A DNA stretch of 21,261 bases, from NCBI GenBank assembly GCA_937919075.1, contig CALFOF010000293.1:1-21261 (forward strand), read 5' to 3'. Below, piece after piece: positions 9,537-15,965 of the stretch. Below the pieces are notes generated by a model. It was given only the letters and a program-made list of their open reading frames with translations. It was not told the DNA's origin and ran no database searches. The position numbers and the translations under genes were made by a program. The stretch is from an uncultured Cyanobium sp. (GTDB taxonomy: Bacteria > Cyanobacteriota > Cyanobacteriia > PCC-6307 > Cyanobiaceae). Each line of letters starts with the position of its first letter. Position 1 is the stretch's first letter.

Positions 9537-10691
9537 ATGTCCCTGGCCCCCCGCAGCGAAGCCGATCTTCAGCAGCGCCAGCGCAGCGGCACTCTGCGCG
9601 TGCTCGCTGCCGCTGATTTCCGGGCGTTGGTGGTGGCCGGCGGCCTGGAAGCGGCCTACGCCGCCACCGACGTGGTGGTGGCGGCCAATGCGGAGTTCAC
9701 CGATCAGGCCACGCTGCAGCTCAGCCTCGGTCCGGTGGATCCGCCTCTGCGCATCCGTGAGGCTCGGCTCGACGGGGTGCTGGCCCAGGGGGCGGGCGGC
9801 ATCGCGGGCCTGTGTCTGTCGATTGGCGGCGGGCTGGGCGAGCCGTTGCGCCAGGGGGGCGCCCAGGTGCTGGACGCCCTGCTGGCCGGCCGGGAGGTGG
9901 AACTCACGCTCACCGGCGAAGCCACCGCCTCCCACCCGCGCCGGGAGTACCGGGGCCGTCTGTCGCTGGAGCGCCTGGGTGGCGCTCGCCTGCTGCTGCA
10001 CCGCGCCATCGCTGAAAACGGGGTGGTGGCGGTGAGCAGCGGAGAGGGGGTGGTGCGCAGCCCTTACGGCCCCTTGCTCGGTCCCTACGGCAACGCCCTC
10101 TACAGCGGAGCCGGCAGCAGCAGCATCGGTCTCACCATGCCCTCGCTGGCCTGGCTCGGTCCGGGATCGCCCGTGCTGGTGGCGGGGGCGCTGGGCTTGG
10201 TGATCGGGGCCGGCCATGGCCACCAGCCCGGCACGCGGCGGCTGCCCAGCGGCCACGCGCGCACTCCCGGGGCGGTCGCAGCCGTAAGCGTCGACCTGCA
10301 CGGGCTGCGGCCCGACTGGATCCGCGCCTGTTTCTTCGAAGGGCATGGCAGTGCCCTGATGGTGCCGATCGCCGTTCCCGTGCCCCTGTTCAATCTCGCT
10401 GTGGCCCGTCAGGCCGCGATCGGCGACGACCAGCTGGAAGCGCCCGTGCTCGATTTCTCGATTCCGCGCCGGATCCGTCCCGGGTTCGGTTTCGTGCCCT
10501 ACAGCCAGCTGCTGGCCGGGGTGATCCAGGTGGACGGCCGCCGCATCCCCTGCGCGCCGGCCCACAGCCCCCGCCTGGCCCGGGAGATCGGCGCCTGCTT
10601 GATCGAGCAGCTGCGGAAGGGCTGCTTCCCGCTGCGCGGGCCGCTGGAGCCGCTTTCAGCGCGCCAGGGCCTGATCCCCCTGGAGGGTTGA
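9537..10691 (+). CDS. DUF39 (homocysteine biosynthesis / sulfurtransferase family) protein without the family cysteines
   Basis: This 384-residue protein resembles the DUF39 family, whose archaeal members make homocysteine from aspartate semialdehyde using protein persulfides. Supporting stretches are the N-terminal SEADLQQRQRSGTLRVL helix, the LGPVDPPLRI segment (64-73), HPRREYRG (133-140) and the C-terminal VDLHGLRPDWIRACFFEGHG (252-271). In archaeal members I recall a Cys in MCSSG and a second Cys before YPRKE. Here those aligned positions are Asp56 and Ser132. Five other cysteines exist (93, 265 and three near the C-terminus) but not at those sites. No CBS or ferredoxin domain is attached. 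ATG 9537 has no clear ribosome binding site. The gene is divergent from gyrA. Family membership is fairly firm; the activity is unknown. Confidence 0.75.
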   Translation: MSLAPRSEADLQQRQRSGTLRVLAAADFRALVVAGGLEAAYAATDVVVAANAEFTDQATLQLSLGPVDPPLRIREARLDGVLAQGAGGIAGLCLSIGGGLGEPLRQGGAQVLDALLAGREVELTLTGEATASHPRREYRGRLSLERLGGARLLLHRAIAENGVVAVSSGEGVVRSPYGPLLGPYGNALYSGAGSSSIGLTMPSLAWLGPGSPVLVAGALGLVIGAGHGHQPGTRRLPSGHARTPGAVAAVSVDLHGLRPDWIRACFFEGHGSALMVPIAVPVPLFNLAVARQAAIGDDQLEAPVLDFSIPRRIRPGFGFVPYSQLLAGVIQVDGRRIPCAPAHSPRLAREIGACLIEQLRKGCFPLRGPLEPLSARQGLIPLEG

Positions 10692-10692
10692 T

Positions 10693-10710
10693 CGGCCCTG
10701 TCAGGGGCCG
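10693..10710 (+). terminator. GC stem-loop just after the DUF39 gene
   Basis: CGGCCC (10693-10698) pairs perfectly with GGGCCG (10705-10710) around a six-base loop, two bases after the DUF39 stop codon. No T-run follows, so intrinsic termination is doubtful; it may instead act as an mRNA 3' end or processing stem. Confidence 0.3.
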
Positions 10711-10742
10711 CTGTGCTGGCCTGCTGCAACGGTCTGCCGAAG

Positions 10743-10769
10743 GGAGGCGCCGGGCTGCCGGAGGCGCCG
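10743..10769. repeat. 10-bp direct repeat GGAGGCGCCG before the CURT1/CAAD gene
   Basis: GGAGGCGCCG occurs at 10743-10752 and 10760-10769. The inner GGCGCC is self-complementary, so the two copies could also pair as a stem. A run of five T follows at 10786-10790, eleven bases before the next start codon. Function is unclear: leader structure or remnant terminator. Confidence 0.45.
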
Positions 10770-10800
10770 TAGGCTCCCGTTGCGGTTTTTCTGGCAGTCG

Positions 10801-11565
10801 ATGACCGAGCCTTCCGCTTCCTCCAACTCGCCGTTCCTTCCCGGGGAGCAACCGCCGGCGCCTGAGCCCGCCGGAGAGGTCGCAGTTCCTGAACCCTCCA
10901 GCGGCGAGCATGCCGCTGCTGAACCGCCTGCCGAAGCCGCCGCTGCGCTTGCAGCGGACGCTGGTGCGGCACCTTCCTGGCAGCCGGCCCCAGAATCGAT
11001 GGTGTCGCCCGAATCGATAGTGCCGCCTGAGCCGGTGGTGGACTCGGACCGCTTCCCGCTTCCGCTGATGAGCGCGCCCGCTGATTCGGAGGCTGGATCC
11101 CAGGCCAATCCTGGGGAGGCGCCGGTCGCCGCCACGTTCGCGGCCTCGGTCGCCGCCACGGCCCCTGCTGCCGGGAGCGAAGCCCCAGCTGCTGAACCTG
11201 CTGTGGCGGCCACCGTCCACGTGCCGGCCGCCCCGGCCACCGCCGAGGGCGGTGGCGAATGGGATCTGCTCGTGACCAAACTGCGCGAGTGGATCGGCAG
11301 CGGACGCCTGCAGGACATGCTTGTGAAGTACCAGGCACCACTGCGCGCGGTCGCCCTGTTGCTTGCTCTGGTGCTGGTGCTGCGCCTTTACAGCGCCGTG
11401 ATCGGCGCCATTGACAGCCTGCCCCTGCTGCCGGGGCTGCTGGAGCTGGCCGGGGTGATCTGGCTCAGCCGCTTTGCTGCCTCCCGCCTGGTGCGCAGCA
11501 GCGATCGCCAGCAGTTGATTGCGTCGCTGGAGCAGCGTTGGCGGGCGTTTCGCGGCAACGACTGA
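10801..11565 (+). CDS. CURT1/CAAD-domain thylakoid membrane protein
   Basis: The C-terminal 100 residues (about 150-254) fit the CAAD/CURT1 domain. An amphipathic helix (EWDLLVTKLREWIGSGRLQDML) precedes two closely spaced membrane helices at about 182-203 and 208-227. A charged helix (RSSDRQQLIASLEQRWRAF) ends the protein. Family members sit in thylakoid membranes and induce membrane curvature, and the same domain is found appended to some cyanobacterial aminoacyl-tRNA synthetases. Residues 1-149 are Pro/Ala/Glu-rich, low in complexity and probably disordered, and longer than in the usual stand-alone protein. ATG 10801 was chosen over an upstream in-frame TTG at 10780. A stem-loop follows the stop, then guaB3 85 bases on. 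Confidence 0.85.
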   Translation: MTEPSASSNSPFLPGEQPPAPEPAGEVAVPEPSSGEHAAAEPPAEAAAALAADAGAAPSWQPAPESMVSPESIVPPEPVVDSDRFPLPLMSAPADSEAGSQANPGEAPVAATFAASVAATAPAAGSEAPAAEPAVAATVHVPAAPATAEGGGEWDLLVTKLREWIGSGRLQDMLVKYQAPLRAVALLLALVLVLRLYSAVIGAIDSLPLLPGLLELAGVIWLSRFAASRLVRSSDRQQLIASLEQRWRAFRGND

Positions 11566-11573
11566 GGCCGCCC

Positions 11574-11595
11574 GTCGGGCCGGGCGGTGCCCGAC
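11574..11595 (+). terminator. Stem-loop after the CURT1/CAAD gene
   Basis: GTCGGGC (11574-11580) pairs perfectly with GCCCGAC (11589-11595) around an eight-base loop, beginning nine bases after the stop codon. No T-run follows, so it is a weak terminator candidate or a 3'-end stabilising hairpin between this gene and guaB3. Confidence 0.4.
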
Positions 11596-11650
11596 CGGGA
11601 GGCAGACAGGCCTGTTGATAGCTTGGCCCGACTGCGACGTCCATCCACCG

Positions 11651-12814
11651 GTGACCATTCAGTTAGGCGGAAAGCGCACCGTCCGTCGTGCCTACGGAAT
11701 TGATGAAATCGCTCTGGTTCCCGGAGGTCGCACGGTCGATCCGGATGTCACCGACACCCGCTGGAGCCTCGGTGGCATCGATCGCGAAATCCCGATCATC
11801 GCCAGCGCGATGGATGGGGTGGTGGATGTGTCGATGGCCGTCGAGCTCTGCCGCCTCGGCGCGCTTGGGGTGCTCAACCTTGAGGGCGTCCAGACCCGCT
11901 ACGAGGACCCCAACCCGGCACTCGACCGCATCGCGGCGGTGGGCAAGCAGGATTTCGTCCCCTTGATGCAGGAGCTGTACAGCCAGCCTGTGCAGGAAGT
12001 GCTGATCCGCAGGCGCATTGCCGAGATTCGCGAGCAGGGCGGCATCGCCGCCGTCAGCGCCACCCCCGCTGCCGCGTTGCGCTTTGGCAAGGCGGTGGCG
12101 GAAGCCGGCGCTGATCTCTTCTTCGTGCAGGCCACGGTGGTGTCCACCGAGCACATCGGGCCTGAGGGCCGCGAGCGGCTCGATCTGGCCACCCTCTGCC
12201 GCGAGATGGGCGTGCCGGTGGTGATTGGTAACTGCGTCACCTACGACGTGGCCCTGGAGCTGATGCGCGCCGGTGCCGCCGGGGTGCTGGTGGGCATCGG
12301 CCCTGGCGCCGCCTGCACCTCCCGCGGGGTGCTCGGGGTGGGCATCCCCCAGGCCACCGCAGTCGCCGACTGCGCCGCTGCCCGCGACGACCATGAGCAG
12401 GAAACCGGGCGCCGCGTGCCCGTGATCGCCGATGGCGGCATCGTCACTGGCGGCGACATCTGCAAGTGCATCGCCTGCGGGGCCGATGCCGTGATGATCG
12501 GCTCGCCGATCGCGCGGGCGGCCGAAGCACCGGGCCGCGGCTTCCACTGGGGCATGGCCACACCGAGCCCGGTGCTGCCGCGGGGCACCCGCATCAGCGT
12601 CGGCACCACCGGCAGCCTCGAGAAGATTCTGCGCGGCCCCGCCAGCCTCGATGACGGCACCCAGAACCTGCTGGGAGCCCTCAAGACATCGATGGGCACG
12701 TTGGGTGCCCGCACCCTCCGCGAGATGCAGCAGGTGGAGGTGGTGGTGGCCCCCTCCCTGCTCACGGAAGGCAAGGTGTATCAGAAGGCTCAGCAACTGG
12801 GCATGGGCAAGTGA
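11651..12814 (+). CDS. guaB3: GuaB3 family IMP dehydrogenase-like protein
   Basis: This is a 387-residue TIM-barrel protein of the IMP dehydrogenase/GMP reductase superfamily, which converts IMP to XMP in guanine nucleotide synthesis. The catalytic loop reads GIGPGAACTSRGVLG, with the active-site Cys at 222. The phosphate-binding segment VIADGGIVTGGDI and the GADAVMIGSPIA strand follow. There is no CBS pair between the barrel strands, and the length and N-terminus (VTIQLGGKRTVRRAYG) fit the cyanobacterial GuaB3 group rather than canonical GuaB. GTG 11651 is the start, since residues further upstream have no family resemblance. Yfr1 and trxA follow downstream, the order I recall from related marine cyanobacteria. 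Confidence 0.93.
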   Translation: MTIQLGGKRTVRRAYGIDEIALVPGGRTVDPDVTDTRWSLGGIDREIPIIASAMDGVVDVSMAVELCRLGALGVLNLEGVQTRYEDPNPALDRIAAVGKQDFVPLMQELYSQPVQEVLIRRRIAEIREQGGIAAVSATPAAALRFGKAVAEAGADLFFVQATVVSTEHIGPEGRERLDLATLCREMGVPVVIGNCVTYDVALELMRAGAAGVLVGIGPGAACTSRGVLGVGIPQATAVADCAAARDDHEQETGRRVPVIADGGIVTGGDICKCIACGADAVMIGSPIARAAEAPGRGFHWGMATPSPVLPRGTRISVGTTGSLEKILRGPASLDDGTQNLLGALKTSMGTLGARTLREMQQVEVVVAPSLLTEGKVYQKAQQLGMGK

Positions 12815-12887
12815 GGCTCCTGCTCAACCCTTGAATCGGCGCGCCATTTCAGGCAGTTTTCCAGCAATGAGACGCCACTGGACTGGC

Positions 12888-12907
12888 CGAGACGGGGGCT
12901 AGTCTCG
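12888..12907. repeat. Inverted repeat with GGGGGCTA loop upstream of Yfr1
   Basis: CGAGAC (12888-12893) and GTCTCG (12902-12907) are perfect complements around the loop GGGGGCTA (12894-12901). The same octamer recurs at 12914-12921, exactly 20 bases later, as the loop of the Yfr1 5' hairpin. This first copy covers the zone where the Yfr1 -10 box (TAGTCT at 12900-12905 is the best candidate) should lie. Confidence 0.7.
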
Positions 12908-12908
12908 T

Positions 12909-12970
12909 GCCGTGGGGGCTACGGCTCGCACACTCCTCACACCACCCCGCCCGGCGCGTCCGGGCATTTT
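12909..12970 (+). ncRNA. yfr1: Yfr1 small regulatory RNA
   Basis: Yfr1 is a short cyanobacterial trans-acting RNA that pairs with target mRNAs, notably outer membrane porin messages, through an unpaired core. Three parts are visible in order. First, a 5' stem GCCGT/ACGGC (12909-12913 with 12921-12925). Second, a single-stranded stretch carrying the invariant ACTCCTCACAC at 12932-12942. Third, a 3' terminator stem GCCCGG/CCGGGC (12949-12954 with 12960-12965) followed by ATTTTCTCTT. Its place between guaB3 and trxA matches the synteny reported for marine cyanobacteria. The 5' end is approximate (12908-12914), as the promoter is weakly defined. The size, about 60 bases, is normal. Confidence 0.93.
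12949..12970 (+). terminator. Intrinsic terminator of Yfr1
   Basis: A six-base-pair all-GC stem, GCCCGG and CCGGGC, closes a CGCGT loop and is followed by ATTTT and further pyrimidines. It forms the 3' hairpin of Yfr1 and may also insulate trxA from guaB3 read-through. Confidence 0.85.
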
Positions 12971-13003
12971 CTCTTCCAACGTTCGGTGGCGGTCCCGGGA
13001 ATG

Positions 13004-13030
13004 TTGCCAATGCCGTTGCTACATTGGCAA
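13004..13030 (+). promoter_or_regulatory. Perfect 9-bp inverted repeat overlapping the likely trxA promoter
   Basis: TTGCCAATG (13004-13012) and CATTGGCAA (13022-13030) are exact reverse complements separated by nine bases. The right arm overlaps an extended -10-like sequence, TGCTACATT (13017-13025: TG, one base, then TACATT). The trxA start codon is only 20 bases downstream. The layout suits an operator for a dimeric repressor or activator, or a leader hairpin if transcription starts further upstream. No regulator was identified. Confidence 0.6.
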
Positions 13031-13049
13031 AACCTTGTCCCCCCCTCGA

Positions 13050-13373
13050 ATGTCCAGCGCCACTGCCGTCACCGACGCCTCCTTTGAGCTGGATGTGCTC
13101 AAGAGTGATGTGCCCGTGCTGGTGGATTTCTGGGCTCCCTGGTGTGGTCCCTGCCGCATGGTCGCCCCGATCGTCGATGAAATCGCCAAGGAATTTGAGG
13201 GCCGCATCAAGGTCTTCAAGCTCAACACCGACGAAAACCCCAACGTCGCCAGCCAGTACGGCATTCGCAGCATTCCCACTCTGATGGTGTTCAAAGGTGG
13301 TGTGAAAGTCGACACCGTCGTTGGCGCCGTGCCCAAGAACACTCTGTCCGGCACCATCACCAAATACCTCTGA
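13050..13373 (+). CDS. trxA: Thioredoxin (TrxA/m-type)
   Basis: Thioredoxin reduces disulfides of target enzymes in the cytoplasm and receives electrons from ferredoxin- or NADPH-dependent reductases. The 107-residue protein has the classic active site [10 protein letters not shown], with the redox cysteines at 32 and 35. The buried Asp in VLVDFWA, the cis-proline segment RSIPTLMVF and the terminal helix all fit. Length is typical of the m-type TrxA of cyanobacteria. ATG 13050 is the start: it precedes the fold directly, and the frame upstream runs into Yfr1. Expression probably starts at its own promoter, which carries the inverted repeat at 13004-13030. The LOG-family gene follows after 23 bases. 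Confidence 0.97.
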   Translation: MSSATAVTDASFELDVLKSDVPVLVDFWAPWCGPCRMVAPIVDEIAKEFEGRIKVFKLNTDENPNVASQYGIRSIPTLMVFKGGVKVDTVVGAVPKNTLSGTITKYL

Positions 13374-13396
13374 GTTCTCCCCTCGCCCCTCCCGGC

Positions 13397-14512
13397 GTGT
13401 TGTCGCAGCCAGCCTCCGCCACCCCGCCGGATCCCTTCCCTTCGCTCTCTGCGCGGGCTGAAGCGGGCACTGGCCCTGAACTCAGCAACCACCCCCAGCG
13501 ATTGTTGATCGATCGATCGATCGCCACCTTGATGCGCATCGCCGGCAGCGGTGCCGATGGCGAGGATTGGCGGCTGATCAGCGGCACCCTCCAAGACATC
13601 CAGCAGGCGCTGCAGATGTTCGAGCAGCACCGCCGCACCCGCAAGGTCACGGTGTTCGGCTCGGCCCGCACCACCCCAGAAAGCCCCTGCTACACGCTCA
13701 GCGAAGAGCTGGCCAGCTGTGCCATCGCGGCAGGCTTCGATGTGATCACCGGCGCGGGTGCCGGCGTGATGGAGGCGGCGAATCGGGGGGCCGGCAGCGA
13801 TCACGGCTTCGGCCTGAATGTGCAGCTGCCGTTCGAGCAACAGCCCAATCCCTACATCGCCGGTCGCAGCGACCGCCTGGTCGACTTCCGTTACTTCTTC
13901 ACCCGCAAACTTTTCTTCCTGCGCGAGTGCGATGCGCTGGTGGTGCTGCCGGGGGGCTTCGGCACGCTCGATGAATTGTTTGAGTCGCTCACGCTCATCC
14001 AGACCGGCCGCATTGCCCCGATTCCGGTGGTGCTGCTGGCCCCCCCCGGCGATCCCTTCTGGAGCAACTGGCAGCACACGCTCCGCCACGACTTGATCGA
14101 TCGTGGGCTCGTGAGTGAGGCGGATGCGGCCCTCTTCTGCAAAGCCAGCAGCGCCGCCGAAGCCATGGCGCAGATCTGCCGCTTCTACCGCGTGTTTCAT
14201 ACCGCCAGGCTGGTGAATGATCGCCTTGAGCTGCTGCTGCACGCCCCCCTCACGCCCACGCAGCTCAAAGTGCTGAACCAGCGCTTCGCCGACCTGCTGG
14301 ACAGCGGCCAGATTGAGCAGGATGAAATCTGCGATGTTTCTGACCAGCTCCGGCCATCGCTGCGCTTCGATTTCAACGATCGCAAGGTGGGCCGGCTTTA
14401 TCAGCTGATCGAGCATCTCAACGGGCTCGATCTTCAAGGTGCACCGGAACCGCACCACCCAGAGCAACGCCGCTGCGCTTTCCCGCCCTCACCAGAGCGC
14501 GGCCTGCCATGA
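13397..14512 (+). CDS. LOG family (TIGR00730-type) Rossmann-fold protein
   Basis: This 371-residue protein contains a lysine-decarboxylase-like Rossmann domain of the LOG family. Members of this family can release cytokinin bases or hydrolyse nucleoside monophosphates. The domain runs from VTVFGSART (about 84-92) through VITGAGAGVMEAANRGA to the signature PGGFGTLDE at 185-193. An N-terminal helical region of about 80 residues and a C-terminal part (about 270-371) go beyond the minimal domain, matching the longer cyanobacterial version. It starts at GTG 13397 and ends in an ATGA overlap with hisH. The biological role in cyanobacteria is not established, so no symbol is given. Four tandem GATC units at 13507-13522 lie in the coding sequence. 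Confidence 0.85.
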   Translation: MLSQPASATPPDPFPSLSARAEAGTGPELSNHPQRLLIDRSIATLMRIAGSGADGEDWRLISGTLQDIQQALQMFEQHRRTRKVTVFGSARTTPESPCYTLSEELASCAIAAGFDVITGAGAGVMEAANRGAGSDHGFGLNVQLPFEQQPNPYIAGRSDRLVDFRYFFTRKLFFLRECDALVVLPGGFGTLDELFESLTLIQTGRIAPIPVVLLAPPGDPFWSNWQHTLRHDLIDRGLVSEADAALFCKASSAAEAMAQICRFYRVFHTARLVNDRLELLLHAPLTPTQLKVLNQRFADLLDSGQIEQDEICDVSDQLRPSLRFDFNDRKVGRLYQLIEHLNGLDLQGAPEPHHPEQRRCAFPPSPERGLP

Positions 14513-15138
14513 CCCGGATCGGACTGATCGATTACGGCATGGGCAATCTCCATTCCGTGCGCCGCGCGATCGAGCGCCTCGGAGCAGAGGTGGTGCCCGT
14601 GCAGGACGCCGCTGCAATGCAGGCCTGCAACGCGTTGATCCTCCCTGGCGTGGGCGCCTTCGACCCCGCCATGCAGCGACTGGAGCAGGCGGATCTGATT
14701 GAACCCCTGCGCGACTGGTGCGGCTCGGGTGGGCGTCTGCTGGGGATCTGCCTGGGGCTGCAGTTGCTGTTCCAGAGCAGTGAGGAAGGCCAGCGCGAGG
14801 GTCTGAGCCTGCTGGCGGGCCGGGTGCGGGCCCTGCCGCGCACGCCCGATCATCCGATCCCTCACATGGGCTGGGGGCCGTTGCTGCCGGGCGCGCCATC
14901 ACCGCTGCTGCCACTGGATCACCCACCCGCCTGGGTCTACTTCGTGCATTCCTTCGCCGCCGATCCCACCGATTCCGCCTGCGTCACCGCTCAGGTGGCG
15001 TATGGCGATGCCCGGGTCACGGCCGCGGTCTGGCAGCAGAACGTGGCGGCCTGCCAGTTCCACCCGGAGAAATCAGGCCCGGTGGGCCAGCAGATGCTGC
15101 GCCGCTGGCTGGGCTGGGTGGAGAGCGCCGCCGCATGA
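14509..15138 (+). CDS. hisH: Imidazole glycerol phosphate synthase, glutaminase subunit HisH
   Basis: HisH hydrolyses glutamine and passes ammonia to HisF to make imidazole glycerol phosphate in histidine biosynthesis. The 209-residue protein opens IGLIDYGMGNLHSV, as expected for HisH. It carries the class I amidotransferase triad: the nucleophile in LLGICLGLQLLF (Cys81) and the CQFHPEKSG motif (His185, Glu187). Length is normal. The ATG overlaps the stop of the LOG-family gene (ATGA), which implies translational coupling. No hisF is present in the window, so its partner is encoded elsewhere. rsmD starts 24 bases downstream. Confidence 0.96.
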   Translation: MTRIGLIDYGMGNLHSVRRAIERLGAEVVPVQDAAAMQACNALILPGVGAFDPAMQRLEQADLIEPLRDWCGSGGRLLGICLGLQLLFQSSEEGQREGLSLLAGRVRALPRTPDHPIPHMGWGPLLPGAPSPLLPLDHPPAWVYFVHSFAADPTDSACVTAQVAYGDARVTAAVWQQNVAACQFHPEKSGPVGQQMLRRWLGWVESAAA

Positions 15139-15148
15139 CGCACCTGAT

Positions 15149-15176
15149 ATGACACTGCGGACATGACACTGCGGAT
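15149..15176 (+). repeat. 14-bp tandem duplication spanning the rsmD start
   Basis: ATGACACTGCGGAC (15149-15162) is followed directly by ATGACACTGCGGAT (15163-15176), identical at 13 of 14 positions. The period is not a multiple of three, so the first ATG reads a five-codon ORF (MTLRT) whose TGA at 15164-15166 overlaps the ATG of rsmD. Confidence 0.9.
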
Positions 15177-15744
15177 CAGTGGTGGCCGCCGCCTGGTCAG
15201 CCCAGCGGGTTCGGCGGCCAGACCCACCACCTCGCGGGTGCGGCTGGCGGTGATGAATCTGCTCAGTGCACATCTGGAGGGAGCGCGTTGGCTCGATCTC
15301 TGCTGCGGCAGTGGGGTGATGGGCTGCGAGGCGCTGCAGCGCGGCGTGGCGGCCGTGGTGGCGGTGGATCAGGACCGAGCGATGGCGGCCACGGCGCGGA
15401 CCAATCTCGAAACGGTGCGCTCCGGGCTCAGGCGGCCGGTGACCGTGGAGGTGCTCTGCCGCCCCCTGCCGCGGTGGCTAGAGGGTGGCGCTTGCCGCAC
15501 CGCTGGTGGGCCGTTCGATCTCATCTATGTGGATCCGCCTTATGACGCTGGATTGCACCAGCCGATCGCCGTGTCGGCGCTACAGCACGGCTGGGTGGCC
15601 GCTGGCGGGCTGCTGATCTGGGAATGCGGCAGCGGCCGGGTGCCCCAACCACCTGCCGGTTGGGAGCTGAGCCAGCAACGCCGCTACGGCAGCTCGGAAG
15701 TGGTGCTGCTGACGCCCCTACAGACGCCAGAAGATCCGCCATAG
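15163..15744 (+). CDS. rsmD: 16S rRNA (guanine(966)-N(2))-methyltransferase RsmD
   Basis: RsmD methylates a guanine of the small-subunit rRNA using S-adenosylmethionine. The 193-residue protein starts with the family signature MTLRISGGRRLVSPAG, followed by RPTTSRVRLAVMNLL. The SAM-binding motif is DLCCGSGVMGCEAL at 45-58 and the catalytic DPPY tetrad is at 124-127. Length is normal. ATG 15163 gives the conserved N-terminus; an almost identical ATG 14 bases upstream is out of frame because of a tandem duplication. It is the last gene of the trxA-LOG-hisH-rsmD run and converges with petG over a 33-base gap. Confidence 0.94.
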   Translation: MTLRISGGRRLVSPAGSAARPTTSRVRLAVMNLLSAHLEGARWLDLCCGSGVMGCEALQRGVAAVVAVDQDRAMAATARTNLETVRSGLRRPVTVEVLCRPLPRWLEGGACRTAGGPFDLIYVDPPYDAGLHQPIAVSALQHGWVAAGGLLIWECGSGRVPQPPAGWELSQQRRYGSSEVVLLTPLQTPEDPP

Positions 15745-15777
15745 CCGCTGGGTGAAGTGAAGGCGAGGAGCGCCGGA

Positions 15778-15891
15778 TCAGCCGCCCAGGGCGCTGCCAC
15801 GGCGGTATTGGTTCCAGGCCGCTACGAACAAGCCCAACAGGGTGACGGGAATCAGACCCAGCACGATGCCGCAGAGCAGGGGTTCAATCAT
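15778..15891 (-). CDS. petG: Cytochrome b6f complex subunit PetG
   Basis: PetG is a single-span subunit at the edge of the cytochrome b6f complex in the thylakoid membrane, needed for complex stability. The product is 37 residues, the standard PetG size, beginning [20 protein letters not shown] and ending [11 protein letters not shown]. The hydrophobic helix covers about residues 5-26. ATG 15891 was chosen because it yields the exact conserved N-terminus; the frame is open further upstream but without similarity. The gene converges with rsmD and diverges from cytM, with 74 bases between the two starts, so promoter elements for both lie in that gap. Confidence 0.96.
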
Positions 15892-15965
15892 CGAGAGCCA
15901 GCCACACAGAAGTGACGCAATTGTTTCACGTCTGCGGCAGTCTGGAGCGAGCAGCATGACGATCC

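Noticed and set aside
2415..11508. HIP1 octamers GCGATCGC at 2415, 8517 and 11501
   Set aside because: A well-known, highly iterated cyanobacterial word; useful for taxonomy but not a local feature.
11663..12796. A 377-codon minus-strand frame opposite guaB3
   Set aside because: Mirror of a strongly conserved gene; composition is His/Gly/Ala-rich and motif-free.
13507..13522. Four tandem GATC units
   Set aside because: They encode ordinary LOG-protein residues (IDRSI) and GATC/CGATCG words are abundant in cyanobacterial genomes; no sign of a separate function.
13019..14467. A 482-codon minus-strand frame opposite trxA and the LOG-family gene
   Set aside because: It crosses two well-supported plus-strand genes and shows no family motif; typical high-GC antisense artefact.
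15745..15777. Possible bidirectional terminator between rsmD and petG
   Set aside because: AGCGCC/GGCGCT can pair near here, but with a 15-base loop and no T-run on either strand.
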